Below are positions 42,795-51,302 of a DNA stretch of 64,000 nt, piece by piece. The first letter of the stretch is position 1. Every line of letters begins with the position of its first letter. The position numbers were made by a program, and so were the translations under genes. The DNA is from Vibrio vulnificus NBRC 15645 = ATCC 27562 (lineage in GTDB: Bacteria > Pseudomonadota > Gammaproteobacteria > Enterobacterales > Vibrionaceae): the NCBI RefSeq assembly GCF_002224265.1, contig NZ_CP012881.1, forward strand, positions 2,914,001-2,978,000. The letters are read 5' to 3'. Below the pieces are notes generated by a model. The model was not told the origin of the DNA. It searched no databases and saw only the letters and a list, made by a program, of their open reading frames with translations.

Positions 42795-43283
42795 ATGAAT
42801 GAAAATCAAAGAACTATGTTGCTTAAGTGGAGGGCTCGTTGCAAAAGAGCTCAGATGGCGCATAACTTTAATGAGATCAGCTTTCGTAGATTTCATATGT
42901 CACTTGGGGTGATGCTTATTGTTTTCACTACCTTTGCGAGTGTATTAACCTTTGCAGATTTTCCTGATTACCCGTGGTTACCGGCTACAGTAAGCATTGC
43001 AGCTACGATTTTTGCTGCATTTCAGACCTTTATGAAGTTCTCTGAGAGAGCTGATATTCATAAAGTATCAGCTCGTCGCTATGGAGAAATAAAAAAAGAA
43101 ATAGAGTTTATTATTAACTTCGATTCTGACGAAAATTCTCTATTAGGTCGCGTTGACTCCATTAGACAAAAGGAAAGTGAGATTTCTCAAGAATCACCGA
43201 ATACTATTTCTTACAACTGGAAACGAGCGAAAAAAGAAACAATTAGCGAAAACGATGGATATAGTATCCGAAACAACACATAA
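42795..43283 (+). CDS. SLATT-like two-helix membrane protein (cassette 52)
   Basis: 162 residues. Two adjacent membrane helices (about 37-54, LGVMLIVFTTFASVLTFA, and 63-80, PATVSIAATIFAAFQTFM) are followed by FSERADIHKVSARRYGEIKKEIEFII, which fits the SLATT family pattern (helix pair, then an H..A..RY..I..EIE segment). SLATT proteins are thought to be membrane-attacking effectors that act with nucleotide-signal or other sensor partners in phage defence. No partner gene is in the cassette. The Shine-Dalgarno is weak. The attC TAA is the stop. Confidence 0.72.
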   Translation: MNENQRTMLLKWRARCKRAQMAHNFNEISFRRFHMSLGVMLIVFTTFASVLTFADFPDYPWLPATVSIAATIFAAFQTFMKFSERADIHKVSARRYGEIKKEIEFIINFDSDENSLLGRVDSIRQKESEISQESPNTISYNWKRAKKETISENDGYSIRNNT

Positions 43284-43399
43284 CAAACTGTTTAAGAGTG
43301 ATTCGCAACGCATGGCATTTTCACTATGCGTTGAATTCAGTGTTTAAGGTGGCTGCGGCAACTTCGGTATTGCGTTGCTCACACCTTAACAGGGCGTTA
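43281..43399 (+). repeat. attC of cassette 52 (class 3)
   Basis: End match of 9 bases, ACACATAAC. Provides the stop codon. Confidence 0.95.
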
Positions 43400-43427
43400 T
43401 GTGATTTAATCAGAGTTTGGTAACAAC

Positions 43428-43925
43428 ATGGTCCGAAAAGCTAAAATTGAGCCTAGCATACATATCCACCACGATATTTTTCTAGGACGTGGTGGTAAAA
43501 GTAATGATTTTATAATTATGTTGCTGAAAGGGCATCTTGTCATCGAGGCGGTGCTAGCCAAAATTCTTAACCACTGTGGTCATGGAGAGGAAATCTGGCG
43601 CTGGAGCTTTCCCCAAAAAGTAGATAAATGTTATGAGTTAGGCGTTATAGACAATGTTGGCGTGGTTGTAAGTAAAGACATTAACGATATACGAAATGAT
43701 TTTTGTCACTCACTGGGACATGATATTAGCTTTGATACAATGTATGACTTCTTAATCAAATGGAACAGTGTAGGGTTGGATTACGGTGACGATTTGGATT
43801 TTACTTATGAAGTTCAAAAAGAAGAGTTCGGTATCGAAGGAATTCTGGATGAGTCAATGTCTTACTTGATCGAAAGTTTGTATGCTGATGCTGTCCATTT
43901 CGGTGTAGATATCGAAGTATATTAA
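43428..43925 (+). CDS. Possible HEPN-like protein (cassette 53)
   Basis: 165 residues, helical in the first two thirds. LLKGHLVIEAVLAKILNHC, SFPQKVDKCYELGVI and DINDIRNDFCHSLGHD follow the order of HEPN-type helical bundles, with IRNDFCH as the R-x4-H motif that is catalytic in HEPN ribonucleases. Length and motif fit, but the family call rests on pattern alone. HEPN proteins often act in toxin-antitoxin or defence systems; no partner is seen. Weak ribosome site. Confidence 0.55.
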   Translation: MVRKAKIEPSIHIHHDIFLGRGGKSNDFIIMLLKGHLVIEAVLAKILNHCGHGEEIWRWSFPQKVDKCYELGVIDNVGVVVSKDINDIRNDFCHSLGHDISFDTMYDFLIKWNSVGLDYGDDLDFTYEVQKEEFGIEGILDESMSYLIESLYADAVHFGVDIEVY

Positions 43926-43933
43926 AAATCACA

Positions 43934-44055
43934 TAACAAACAATTTAAGAGGGATTCCCAACGCTTGGCATTTTTGCTTCTACTTCAAATTTAGTGGTTA
44001 CGGCACAATGTTTTAGGTTGGGTGGTCGCGTTGCTCACCCCTTAATTGGGCGTTA
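43934..44055 (+). repeat. attC of cassette 53 (class 2)
   Basis: End match of 12 bases, AAATCACATAAC. Confidence 0.95.
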
Positions 44056-44407
44056 TGTTTAGTCACGTAAAATCAGTTAGTTGCATCTTTTCTTTGTTCC
44101 TTCGTATTTCTAATTTTGTTCTTGTCGGCAAGTTAAATTCAGTGGTCGCTGTTTTCTGGACTCCAATTCGTGGGCGCTAAAAATTCAGAGAGTTGCCTCA
44201 TTGAATTCCAGAATGTAGGCGAGGTGAGTGAAGTGATTTTGATTTCAAAGTTAGAGCCCCATCTTTTCGATTTCTCACGTTATAAGTCAAAGTCGGCACA
44301 ATCAAAATTATGATTTAATTCAGCTTTTTAGCGTCTGGTTTTGGTTTGCAAAGGTAAGTCGAGTTAAGCTATTGGTATCGCAAACTTAACCCTTTGAGCC
44401 TTAAACA
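44053..44407. other. ORF-less cassette 54 (type A body)
   Basis: 355 bases, of the sub-branch of cassettes 1 and 35 (CAGAATGTAGGCGAGGTGAG). No gene seen. Confidence 0.8.
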
Positions 44408-44527
44408 TAACAAGGCGTTTAAGAGGGATTCATGCCGCGTGGCATTTTTAGTTTGCGGTGATTTTTGTGGTGAAAGTGGTCTGCAGAAGCTTGGTTTAGG
44501 CGGCATTCACCCCTTAACGCGGCGTTA
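44408..44527 (+). repeat. attC of cassette 54 (class 1)
   Basis: End match of 10 bases, TAAACATAAC. Confidence 0.95.
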
Positions 44528-44875
44528 GCTTAAAACAATAAAAATCAATTGTTTGCAGCCTGTTTTTTCTTCCTTTGGCCATTCGTTCAGGTTTCTCGGC
44601 AAATTAACATTGTTTGCCAACGCGAGTTTTGAGCAGTTGCCTCAATTGAGTTTTTGGGTTACTCGAGGTTAGCCAGATTGGCGCAAAGTTGCTTTGGAAG
44701 TTTTGCTTTCGCTTTGAGTTCTTAGAAAATGATCTATCAAGTTTTGCTGCATTTCAAAGCACATGAAAGGCTACAAAATTTGAGTTGTTTCGGGTTTTGA
44801 GGTTCAAGCGGTTTGTTGGTTTTCCAAATCGGTTTAATCTCTGGCTTGGGAAATCTAAGGTGCTGAAATTTAAGC
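44525..44875. other. ORF-less cassette 55 (type D body)
   Basis: 351 bases, a remote relative of types A and B. It keeps the block order (AAAATCAATTGTTT, TCTCGGCAAATTAAC, GAGCAGTTGCCTCAATTGAG, CGAGGTTAGCCAGATTGGC) at the same spacing though most bases differ. No gene seen. Confidence 0.7.
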
Positions 44876-44995
44876 TAACAAACTGCTTAAGTGGGATTCG
44901 CAATGCGTGGCATTTTTAGCATGCGGTGAGTTTTGTGATTAAGGCGGTGCGCGTTAACTTCTGCAGTGCATTGCTCACCCCTTAGCAGGGCGTTA
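44876..44995 (+). repeat. attC of cassette 55 (class 3 variant)
   Basis: End match of 11 bases, TTTAAGCTAAC. Confidence 0.93.
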
Positions 44996-45022
44996 TATTG
45001 TTTTTTGAGTTCTGGAGCTAAT

Positions 45023-45319
45023 ATGAATGAGTTATTAAATACTCTGATGGTTTGTGCAGTGTTGGTATCACTGTTTCCGCTTATAAAATCTAGCAAGGGC
45101 TTTTATGAGGAATGGAGTGAAATGGAGAATGAACACTGGCGATCTAGAGGTGCTCCACCGTTTGTAGTTTTCCATTTTGGTATGTTCTTATTTGTTCCGA
45201 TGCTCTTTGGTAAAGATTTAGACCAATTGAATAATAACAGGCTGCTAAAGCTTAGGAGTGACCTTAGATACAGTTTTGCGATTTTTTCGTTACTGCTGCT
45301 TTCATCTCAGTTGAACTAA
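45023..45319 (+). CDS. Unknown membrane protein (cassette 56)
   Basis: 98 residues with three hydrophobic segments: about 5-19 (LNTLMVCAVLVSLFPL), 46-60 (PFVVFHFGMFLFVPML) and 80-96 (YSFAIFSLLLLSSQ). The loop after the first (KSSKGFYEEWSEMENEHWRSRG) is charged. Not recognised. GGAGC precedes the ATG at 45023; the longer frame begins inside the attC. Confidence 0.68.
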   Translation: MNELLNTLMVCAVLVSLFPLIKSSKGFYEEWSEMENEHWRSRGAPPFVVFHFGMFLFVPMLFGKDLDQLNNNRLLKLRSDLRYSFAIFSLLLLSSQLN

Positions 45320-45344
45320 TAAGTTGACTTGTCCTGCATCAATA

Positions 45345-45465
45345 TAACAAGGCGTTTAAGTGGGATTCATGCCGCGTGGCATTTTTGGTATGCGGTGATT
45401 TTTGGTGATGAAAGTGTTCTGCAGAAGGTTGGTTTATGCGGCATTCACCCCTTAACGCAGCGTTA
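45345..45465 (+). repeat. attC of cassette 56 (class 1)
   Basis: End match of 9 bases, CAATATAAC. Confidence 0.95.
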
Positions 45466-45482
45466 TGTTTCCGGAGGGAAAG

Positions 45483-45887
45483 TTGAATTATCCAGAGTGG
45501 GATGAGTCTGTAAGTGATAGAGTTCTTATTAGTGAGTTCTATGACCAATTCCTGAAACGATATCCAGAAGTCCGAGAGGATATAGAGTTTAATGAAGGTT
45601 TGTTGCACCTTGATATGGCTAGTTTGCAGAGAGTGGCGGAAAAACTGTGCAAAGAGAGGAAGTTAGCTGAACTAGAAAGTTGCTTTCTCTGGGTTAACTC
45701 TTTGTTTTGCCGGAGTAGAAATGAACTGTTAAACGCCATAAATGTTTCATTTCTAGAGTGCTTTCTGTATTCCCCGTACCTGAGTAAACAGGAGTTTAAA
45801 AATGCTATGCCCCCGGAGTTGTATCAAGGCTATGAAGAAATAATGAGTTATATCGAGGAGCTGGGGAAACAGAGTATTTCACAATAA
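45483..45887 (+). CDS. Unknown soluble helical protein (cassette 57)
   Basis: 134 residues from a TTG start with CGGAGG 7 bases before it; the ATG at 45465 in the same frame is part of the attC junction and has no ribosome site. Helical: LISEFYDQFLKRYPEVREDI, LQRVAEKLCKERKLAELESCFLW, ELLNAINVSFLECFLYSPYL. It may belong to the DUF7674 family, a guess from the NVSFLE segment and length. Function unknown. Confidence 0.65.
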   Translation: MNYPEWDESVSDRVLISEFYDQFLKRYPEVREDIEFNEGLLHLDMASLQRVAEKLCKERKLAELESCFLWVNSLFCRSRNELLNAINVSFLECFLYSPYLSKQEFKNAMPPELYQGYEEIMSYIEELGKQSISQ

Positions 45888-45899
45888 GTACTTGAAACA

Positions 45900-46019
45900 T
45901 AACAAGGCGTTCAAGTGGGATTCATGCCGCATGGCATTTTGGGTATGCAGAGAGTTTTGTGGTGAAAGTGGTCTGCGGAAAGCTGGTTTAGGCGGCATTC
46001 ACCCCTTAACGCGGCGTTA
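45900..46019 (+). repeat. attC of cassette 57 (class 1)
   Basis: End match of 9 bases, GAAACATAAC counted from its last nine. Confidence 0.95.
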
Positions 46020-46056
46020 TATGCTTTCAAAATCTGTGAGTAAAAAGGAGCTTAAA

Positions 46057-46425
46057 ATGATTCTAAATCACGTCTCAGTTGGTGTTTCAAATGTGGCATC
46101 TGCTGTGGCTTTTTACGATTCAGTTCTATCCGCATTATCGGTAAAGCGTTCGCATTACATTGAAAATGTGGCGGCTGCCTACGGTGAGAATTTTGAGTTT
46201 TGGGTAGGTTGTCCATGTGAAAATGGAGCTTCTTCTGGTAACGGAACTCACATCGCTTTCAATGCGCCAAGTAAAGAAGCTGTTGACCTGTTTTATGCTA
46301 CTGCATTAGAGCTTGGAGGCTCGTGTGCAGGTAAGCCTGGCTTACGTCCAGAGTACGGTGAGACTTACTATGCGGCATTTGTCCGCGATGCTGATGGAAA
46401 CAAAGTTGAAGCAGTCTTTATGTAG
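46057..46425 (+). CDS. VOC/glyoxalase-like protein (cassette 58)
   Basis: 122 residues of the vicinal-oxygen-chelate fold: NHVSVGVSNVASAVAFYDSVLS at the start (His4 as first metal ligand), THIAFNAPSKEAVDLFYATALELGG in the middle, and YYAAFVRDADGNKVEAVFM at the end with a glutamate as last ligand. Members include glyoxalases, dioxygenases and antibiotic-resistance proteins; substrate unknown. ATG 46057 has AAGGAG with good spacing and is preferred to the upstream in-frame starts at 46021 and 45892. Confidence 0.85.
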   Translation: MILNHVSVGVSNVASAVAFYDSVLSALSVKRSHYIENVAAAYGENFEFWVGCPCENGASSGNGTHIAFNAPSKEAVDLFYATALELGGSCAGKPGLRPEYGETYYAAFVRDADGNKVEAVFM

Positions 46426-46440
46426 TTAAAACAACGCATA

Positions 46441-46561
46441 TAACAAAGCGTTAAAGCGGGACTTAGCACGCGTGGCATTTTCAATTTGCGTTGGGTTTAG
46501 TGGTTAAGTTGTCATGCGGTCACTTTTGTATTGCGTGCCTGCGCCCCTTAACGCGGCGTTA
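46441..46561 (+). repeat. attC of cassette 58 (class 4)
   Basis: End match of 9 bases, GCATATAAC. Confidence 0.95.
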
Positions 46562-47034
46562 TGCCTAAGATGAAATTGATGATAAGGCAGCTTGATGCTA
46601 ATGAAAAATCGGTGGTTGAACTGTCAGAGCGTTGCTTCGATGAACTTCGTCAAGTTTACAGGCCAACTGAGCTCGCAGTTAGCAATAAAAACAGTGCTAA
46701 AAGTGAGCGGAGTTGCTTTGGTTTCCATGTTGATGAGGTTTTAGTTGGAGTAGTTGAAGCTAAACAGGTTGGCTCAGAATTACAGCTTAGCTCGTTAGCA
46801 GTCGCACCAAGTTTTCGCCAAAAAGGTGTAGCTAGAAAGCTCGTAGATTTCGTTGTTACACAGTTTAAGTCTATTAACTCAGTCTCGGGTTGGTGTGTTG
46901 AGCAAACAGGTAATGTCGCAGTTTTTAAGGCACTAGGCTTTAATGTGGTTCAACGTTTTGATTCAGACTTTTTCATACTTTCCGACGGTTCAAAAGCGGT
47001 AGAAGTTCAGTTAAAACAAAAAGTAACGGCATAA
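46561..47034 (+). CDS. GNAT-family acyltransferase (cassette 59)
   Basis: 157 residues if started at 46561. ELQLSSLAVAPSFRQKGVARKLVDF is the beta-4 strand and acetyl-CoA loop (RQKGVA), and NVAVFKALGF the usual C-terminal segment. The first ATG is formed by the junction itself (GTTATGCC); ATGs at 46570 and 46579 are in frame and none has a clear ribosome site, so the start is uncertain and the message may be nearly leaderless inside the cassette. The attC TAA is the stop. Confidence 0.75.
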   Translation: MPKMKLMIRQLDANEKSVVELSERCFDELRQVYRPTELAVSNKNSAKSERSCFGFHVDEVLVGVVEAKQVGSELQLSSLAVAPSFRQKGVARKLVDFVVTQFKSINSVSGWCVEQTGNVAVFKALGFNVVQRFDSDFFILSDGSKAVEVQLKQKVTA

Positions 47035-47152
47035 CAAAGCGTTTAAGAGGGACTTGGCACGCGTGGCATTTTCAATTTGCGTTGTGTTTAGTGGTTAAGG
47101 TGTTATGCAGTCACTTTTGTATTGCGTGCCTGCGCCCCTTAACGCGGCGTTA
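47032..47152 (+). repeat. attC of cassette 59 (class 4)
   Basis: End match of 8 bases, GGCATAAC. Provides the stop codon. Confidence 0.95.
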
Positions 47153-47170
47153 TACGTTTAAGGAGAAATC

Positions 47171-47557
47171 GTGGTCGTCATATATGGAATAAAAGATCAT
47201 TTGAATCCAATTAAAGCTGAGTTGTCCGATGTGATTCAGAACTCAATGACTCAAGCTCTAGGCTTGCCCGAGGATAAACGAGCGCACAGGTTTATTCCGC
47301 TTGATAAAAGTGATTTCTACTATCCTAGTGGTCGCACTGATGCCTACACGGTGATTGAAGTAAACATGATGGAAGGTCGCAAAGTAGAAACGAAAAAGGC
47401 ATTGATCAAAGCGCTTTTTAGTAACATTGAATCTCGATTAGGCATTTCCCCCGTTGATATTGAAATCACAATTAAAGAGCAGCCTTCCCATTGTTGGGGT
47501 TTCAGAGGCATTACAGGTGACGAAGTCGCCGACTTAACCTACAAAATCCACGTATAA
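47171..47557 (+). CDS. Tautomerase-family protein (cassette 60)
   Basis: 128 residues from a GTG start behind AAGGAGAA. Matches the tautomerase (MIF-like) fold along its length: VIYGIKDHLNPIKAELSDVI, YPSGRTDAYTVIEVNMMEGR, SPVDIEITIKEQPSHCWGFRG. In characterised members Pro at position 2, freed by methionine removal, is the catalytic base. Here codon 2 is GTC (Val), so the usual catalytic proline is missing and the protein may lack tautomerase activity. The attC TAA is the stop. Confidence 0.8.
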   Translation: MVVIYGIKDHLNPIKAELSDVIQNSMTQALGLPEDKRAHRFIPLDKSDFYYPSGRTDAYTVIEVNMMEGRKVETKKALIKALFSNIESRLGISPVDIEITIKEQPSHCWGFRGITGDEVADLTYKIHV

Positions 47558-47675
47558 CAAGGCGTTTAAGTGGGATTCATGCCGCGTGGCATTTTTGGTA
47601 TGCGGTTGGTTTTGGTGGTGAAAGTGGTCTGCGAAAAGTTGGTTTAGGCGGCATTCACCCCTTAACGCAGCGTTA
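47555..47675 (+). repeat. attC of cassette 60 (class 1)
   Basis: End match of 9 bases, ACGTATAAC. Provides the stop codon. Confidence 0.95.
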
Positions 47676-47704
47676 TGTGCTAGGGAAAGAAATCAGGTTT
47701 GGTG

Positions 47705-48238
47705 ATGGAAAGAATTAATGTAATAGGTACGAGTGGCAGTGGTAAAAGTACTTTCAGTCGCCAGCTTGCTGATAAGCTCAAATACCCATATTTGGAAATG
47801 GATGCCATATTCTGGAAGCCAAATTGGCAAGAGTCTACAGACGAAGAGTTCTTCGCAAATTTAACTGAGAGTCTAAGCGGCGAGCAATGGGTGCTTGATG
47901 GCAACTATAACAGGACAGCCGAAATCAAGTGGGCTAGGGCTGACACCATCATTTGGGTGGACTATTCATTTTCAAGGACGCTATTCCAAGCGGTGAAACG
48001 AGCATTAATTCGTATTGTTACTAAGCAGGAGCTTTGGGGTAAAGCAGGTAATGTTGAGTCATTCAAAAAATCGTTTCTTAGCAAAGATTCGATTATTCTC
48101 TGGACATTAAAAACGTATAAAACAAATCGCATTGGCTACAATGAGTTACTGAATGATTCAAGGTACAGTCATATAAAGTTCGTTAGGGTAACTAGCCCGA
48201 AAAAGGCTAGGATGTTCATCGATGGGTTGCGCACATAA
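47705..48238 (+). CDS. P-loop NTPase, adenylate-kinase/topology-modulation type (cassette 61)
   Basis: 177 residues. Walker A GTSGSGKS at 8-15, then FSRQLADKLKYPYLEMDAIFWKPNW and WVLDGNYNRT, a layout shared by small kinases annotated as FlaR-like or topology-modulation proteins. Probably a nucleotide or small-molecule kinase of unknown substrate. Start ATG 47705 is taken because AGG lies 6 bases before it; TTG and GTG codons just upstream are also in frame. The attC TAA is the stop. Confidence 0.8.
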   Translation: MERINVIGTSGSGKSTFSRQLADKLKYPYLEMDAIFWKPNWQESTDEEFFANLTESLSGEQWVLDGNYNRTAEIKWARADTIIWVDYSFSRTLFQAVKRALIRIVTKQELWGKAGNVESFKKSFLSKDSIILWTLKTYKTNRIGYNELLNDSRYSHIKFVRVTSPKKARMFIDGLRT

Positions 48239-48356
48239 CAAGGCGTTTAAGAGGGATTCATGCCGCGTGGCATTTTTGGTTTGCAGTGAGTTTTGGTGGT
48301 AAAAGTGGTCCGCGGCAGCTTGGTTTATGCGGCATTCACCCCTTAACGCGGCGTTA
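48236..48356 (+). repeat. attC of cassette 61 (class 1)
   Basis: End match of 9 bases, GCACATAAC. Provides the stop codon. Confidence 0.95.
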
Positions 48357-48713
48357 TGCTTAATTAAATAAAATCAGTGGTTTATGGTTTTTCTTTGTTC
48401 CCTTGGCTTTGCAGTTCGGTGTTTGTCGGCAAGTTGGCTTTTTTGAGCGCTGTTTTCTGGACACTTATTCTTTGGCGCTAAAAACTCTGAGAGTTGCCTC
48501 AGTCAATTTTCGGGTAAGCGCGAGGCTATGGCGGTTGGCTCAATCAGAAATCCATTTCTAGGCTTTCAAACTTCAAACTAGATCTGCCAAAGTTCCGAGC
48601 CTGAATATCAAAACTATGAGTCATTTCGGTTTTCTAATCTTTGTCTTTTGTTTGTGAATCAAATTCGAGTTAATCTTGGTTCTAGTTAATCGTAAGCCAT
48701 TGAAGCTTAAGCA
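48354..48713. other. ORF-less cassette 62 (type B body)
   Basis: 360 bases; begins TTATGCTTAATTAAATAAAA. No gene seen. Confidence 0.8.
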
Positions 48714-48834
48714 TAACAAGGCGTTTAAGCGGGATTTGGCACGCGTGGCATTTTCGGTTTGCGTTGGGTTCAGTGATTAAGTCGCTGTGCGGTAGCTTTT
48801 GTATTGCGTGCCTGCACCCCTTAACGCGGCGTTA
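48714..48834 (+). repeat. attC of cassette 62 (class 4)
   Basis: End match of 11 bases, TTAAGCATAAC. Same class 4 variant as the attC at 23986. Confidence 0.95.
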
Positions 48835-48858
48835 AATTGCAATCGAGGATGGTGGGTT

Positions 48859-49620
48859 ATCAAAGTTGATATTTATGATGTGTTTATTGGAGAATCGGCC
48901 TTTGGCAATCCTTGTGCAGTGTTAGAGCTGAATGACTGGCTTCCTGATAGCGAGTTATCTCAAATAACACGTAACGTTGGGCAGCCTGTTACGTCCTTTA
49001 TAACTAAAATTGACGGGCAATTTCATATTCGCTGGTTTGCATTGGATGGTGAAATCAATCTTTGTGGTCACGGAAGTTTGGGTGCAGGAGCTGCCATTAT
49101 TTCAAAGTACCAATTGGATAATGTTGTTTTCAATAGTAAACACGGTGAGGTGGTGATCACTAAGAGAAATGGCCTGTATACCCTCGTATTACCAAGTTGG
49201 GAAGGTATAGCTTGTCCTGTTCCAGAAGAAATATCGGATGTAGCTGCTGGTTCTATTGATATTTTTTCTACACGAGACTTAGTCTTAGTTTTCCCCACTG
49301 TAGAAAGGGTAATTAGTTTCCAGCCAGACGATGAACGCTTGAGAAAACTCAATGAGTATCATGCTCTGATCGTGACAGCAGCTAATGGTAAGAGTGGTTA
49401 TGTCCTAAGATACTTCGCCCCAAAAATCGGCATATCTGAAGACTTGGCGACAGGTTCAGCACAATGCTCTCTTGCACCATATTGGTTTAAGAAACTGAGC
49501 ACGGACTCATTAACGGTTCGCCAACTTTCAACTTCGGGTGGTTATTTTGAGGTAGAGCGCAATACAAATAGTTTAATCACAGTGTTCGCACAAGCAAAGC
49601 TAAGGGAAATTGCAATTTAA
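48859..49620 (+). CDS. PhzF-family isomerase-like protein, probable ATC start (cassette 63)
   Basis: About 253 residues of the PhzF fold, two similar halves: DIYDVFIGESAFGNPCAVLE at the start and GYVLRYFAPKIGISEDLATG and AQCSLAPYW in the second half. Relatives isomerise or epimerise small metabolites; substrate unknown. No ATG, GTG or TTG stands in frame between the junction and the conserved start. GAGGA (48845-48849) lies 9 bases before an in-frame ATC at 48859, giving (I)KVDIYDVF, where relatives have methionine. So the start is probably ATC, or a former ATG lost by mutation. The attC TAA is the stop. Confidence 0.85.
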   Translation: MKVDIYDVFIGESAFGNPCAVLELNDWLPDSELSQITRNVGQPVTSFITKIDGQFHIRWFALDGEINLCGHGSLGAGAAIISKYQLDNVVFNSKHGEVVITKRNGLYTLVLPSWEGIACPVPEEISDVAAGSIDIFSTRDLVLVFPTVERVISFQPDDERLRKLNEYHALIVTAANGKSGYVLRYFAPKIGISEDLATGSAQCSLAPYWFKKLSTDSLTVRQLSTSGGYFEVERNTNSLITVFAQAKLREIAI

Positions 49621-49738
49621 CAAGGCGTTTAAGCGGGATTCATGCCGCGTGGCATTTTTGGTATGCGGTGAGTTTTGGTGGTGAAAGTGGTCTGCGGAAG
49701 CTTGGTTTAGGCGGCACTCACCCCTTAACGCAGCGTTA
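49618..49738 (+). repeat. attC of cassette 63 (class 1)
   Basis: End match of 13 bases, ATTGCAATTTAAC, joint longest in the array. Provides the stop codon. Confidence 0.95.
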
Positions 49739-49756
49739 TATGCACGGGAGAGTTCA

Positions 49757-50188
49757 GTGGAAGAAAGAGTCCGAAAACGGGAAGTAAAAGTCTGCCCTGT
49801 AGTGCTCAGAAAGTCAGGAAACTATCGTGAGTTACTGTTGTTTGAACATCCATTAGCTGATGTTCAACTTGTTAAAGGAACACTAGAATCGTCGGACATT
49901 TCTATCGTAAGTGCCGCTTTGAGAGAGCTGGAAGAAGAATCTGGGTTATCTAGTGTATCGAGCGCTCACTATCTCGGCTGCTGGGAAAGCGGTTTTCAAA
50001 ATCAACTGTGGCATTTTGTGCTTTGCGAAATAGACCAAGAACTACCGAATAGCTGGAGTTTCTTTACTCAAGATGACGGTGGGCATGAGTTTAGTTTCTT
50101 CTGGCATAAAGTAGGAAGTAAGCCCGATTTTAAGTGTCATAAAGTATTCTTTGACGCCATAAAGCAAGTCGAAATTCTGTGCATATAA
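49757..50188 (+). CDS. NUDIX hydrolase (cassette 64)
   Basis: 143 residues from a GTG start behind GGGAGAG. The Nudix box lies at 41-64 (G-x5-D-x7-TREL-like), with ALRELEEESGL supplying the metal-binding RExxEE core (Arg56, Glu57, Glu60, Glu61); the glutamate usually six residues after the first glycine is Asp. Members hydrolyse nucleoside diphosphates linked to other groups; substrate unknown. The attC TAA is the stop. Confidence 0.85.
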   Translation: MEERVRKREVKVCPVVLRKSGNYRELLLFEHPLADVQLVKGTLESSDISIVSAALRELEEESGLSSVSSAHYLGCWESGFQNQLWHFVLCEIDQELPNSWSFFTQDDGGHEFSFFWHKVGSKPDFKCHKVFFDAIKQVEILCI

Positions 50189-50307
50189 CAAACAATTTAA
50201 GAGGGATTCCCAACGCTTGGCATTTTTGCTTCTACTTCAAGTTTAGTGTTTATGGCACAATGCTTTAGGTTGGGTGGTAGCGTTGCTCACCCCTTAATTG
50301 GGCGTTA
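50186..50307 (+). repeat. attC of cassette 64 (class 2)
   Basis: End match of 10 bases, GTGCATATAAC counted from its last ten. Provides the stop codon. Confidence 0.95.
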
Positions 50308-50658
50308 TGTTTAGTCACGTAAAATCAGTTGGTTGCATCTTTTTTTTGCTTTCTCAGCTTTCTAATTTTGGTCTTGTCGGCAAGTTACGTTTAGTGGTCG
50401 CTGTTTTCTGGACTCCAATTCGTGGGCGCTAAAAATTCAGAGAGTCGCCTCATTTAAGTTCAGTGCGTTTTTGAGTCGAATGACGCGATCTTAGTTTCAA
50501 AGTTTGAGCTCCAGTTTTCGGTTTTTTACGCTAAAACTCAATATCAGTAAATTCAAATTTATTAGTAAATTCAGTTTTTTAGCGTCTGGTTTTGGTTTTT
50601 AAAGATAAGTTGAGTTAAGCTTTGGTATCGCAAAACTTAACCCTTTGAGCCTTAAACA
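50305..50658. other. ORF-less cassette 65 (type A body)
   Basis: 354 bases; carries GAGAGTCGCCTCA where other copies have GAGAGTTGCCTCA. No gene seen. Confidence 0.8.
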
Positions 50659-50778
50659 TAACAAGGCGTTTAAGCGGGATTCATGCCGCGTGGCATTTTT
50701 GGTTTGCGGTGATTTTTGTGGTGAAAGTGGTGTGCGGAAACTTGGTTTAGGCGGCACTCACCCCTTAACGCAGCGTTA
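50659..50778 (+). repeat. attC of cassette 65 (class 1)
   Basis: End match of 10 bases, TAAACATAAC. Confidence 0.95.
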
Positions 50779-51128
50779 TGCTTAATCATTTTAAAGCAGT
50801 GGTTTAGTGTTCTTCTTTGCTCCTTTGGCTTTTCAGTTTTGTGCTTGTCGGCAAGTTGGTTTCAGTGGGCACTGTTTTCTGGACACTTATTCTTTGGCGC
50901 TAAAAATTCTGAGAGTTGCCTCAGTCAATTTTCGGGCAAGCGTGAGGTTAGGGCGGTTGGCTCAATCAGAAATTTGATCTTAGGTTTTTGAGCTTTGACA
51001 GCCAGAGTTCAAAGTCTGATTCTCAAAATTATGAGTCATTTCTGTTTTCTACGTTTTGGTTTTTGTTTGTGGATCAAAGTCGAGTTAATCTTGGTTCTGG
51101 TAAAGCGTAAGTCATTGAAGCTTAAGCA
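50776..51128. other. ORF-less cassette 66 (type B body)
   Basis: 353 bases. It holds GGTTTCAGTGGGCACTGTTTTCTGGACAC, a mix of type A (CAGTGGGCACTGTTTTCTGG) and type B wording. No gene seen. Confidence 0.8.
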
Positions 51129-51249
51129 TAACAAAGCGTTAAAGAGGGACTTGGCACGCGTGGCATTTTCAGTTTGCGTTGGGTTTAGTGGTTACGGCAC
51201 TGTGCGGTAGCTTTTGTATTGCGTGCCCGCGCCCCTTAACGCGGCGTTA
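51129..51249 (+). repeat. attC of cassette 66 (class 4)
   Basis: End match of 11 bases, TTAAGCATAAC. Confidence 0.95.
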
Positions 51250-51302
51250 TGAGTTAAAAAAGTATCCAGTCGTGCTGCTATAAGTTATAGGTAAAAAGAA
51301 TC

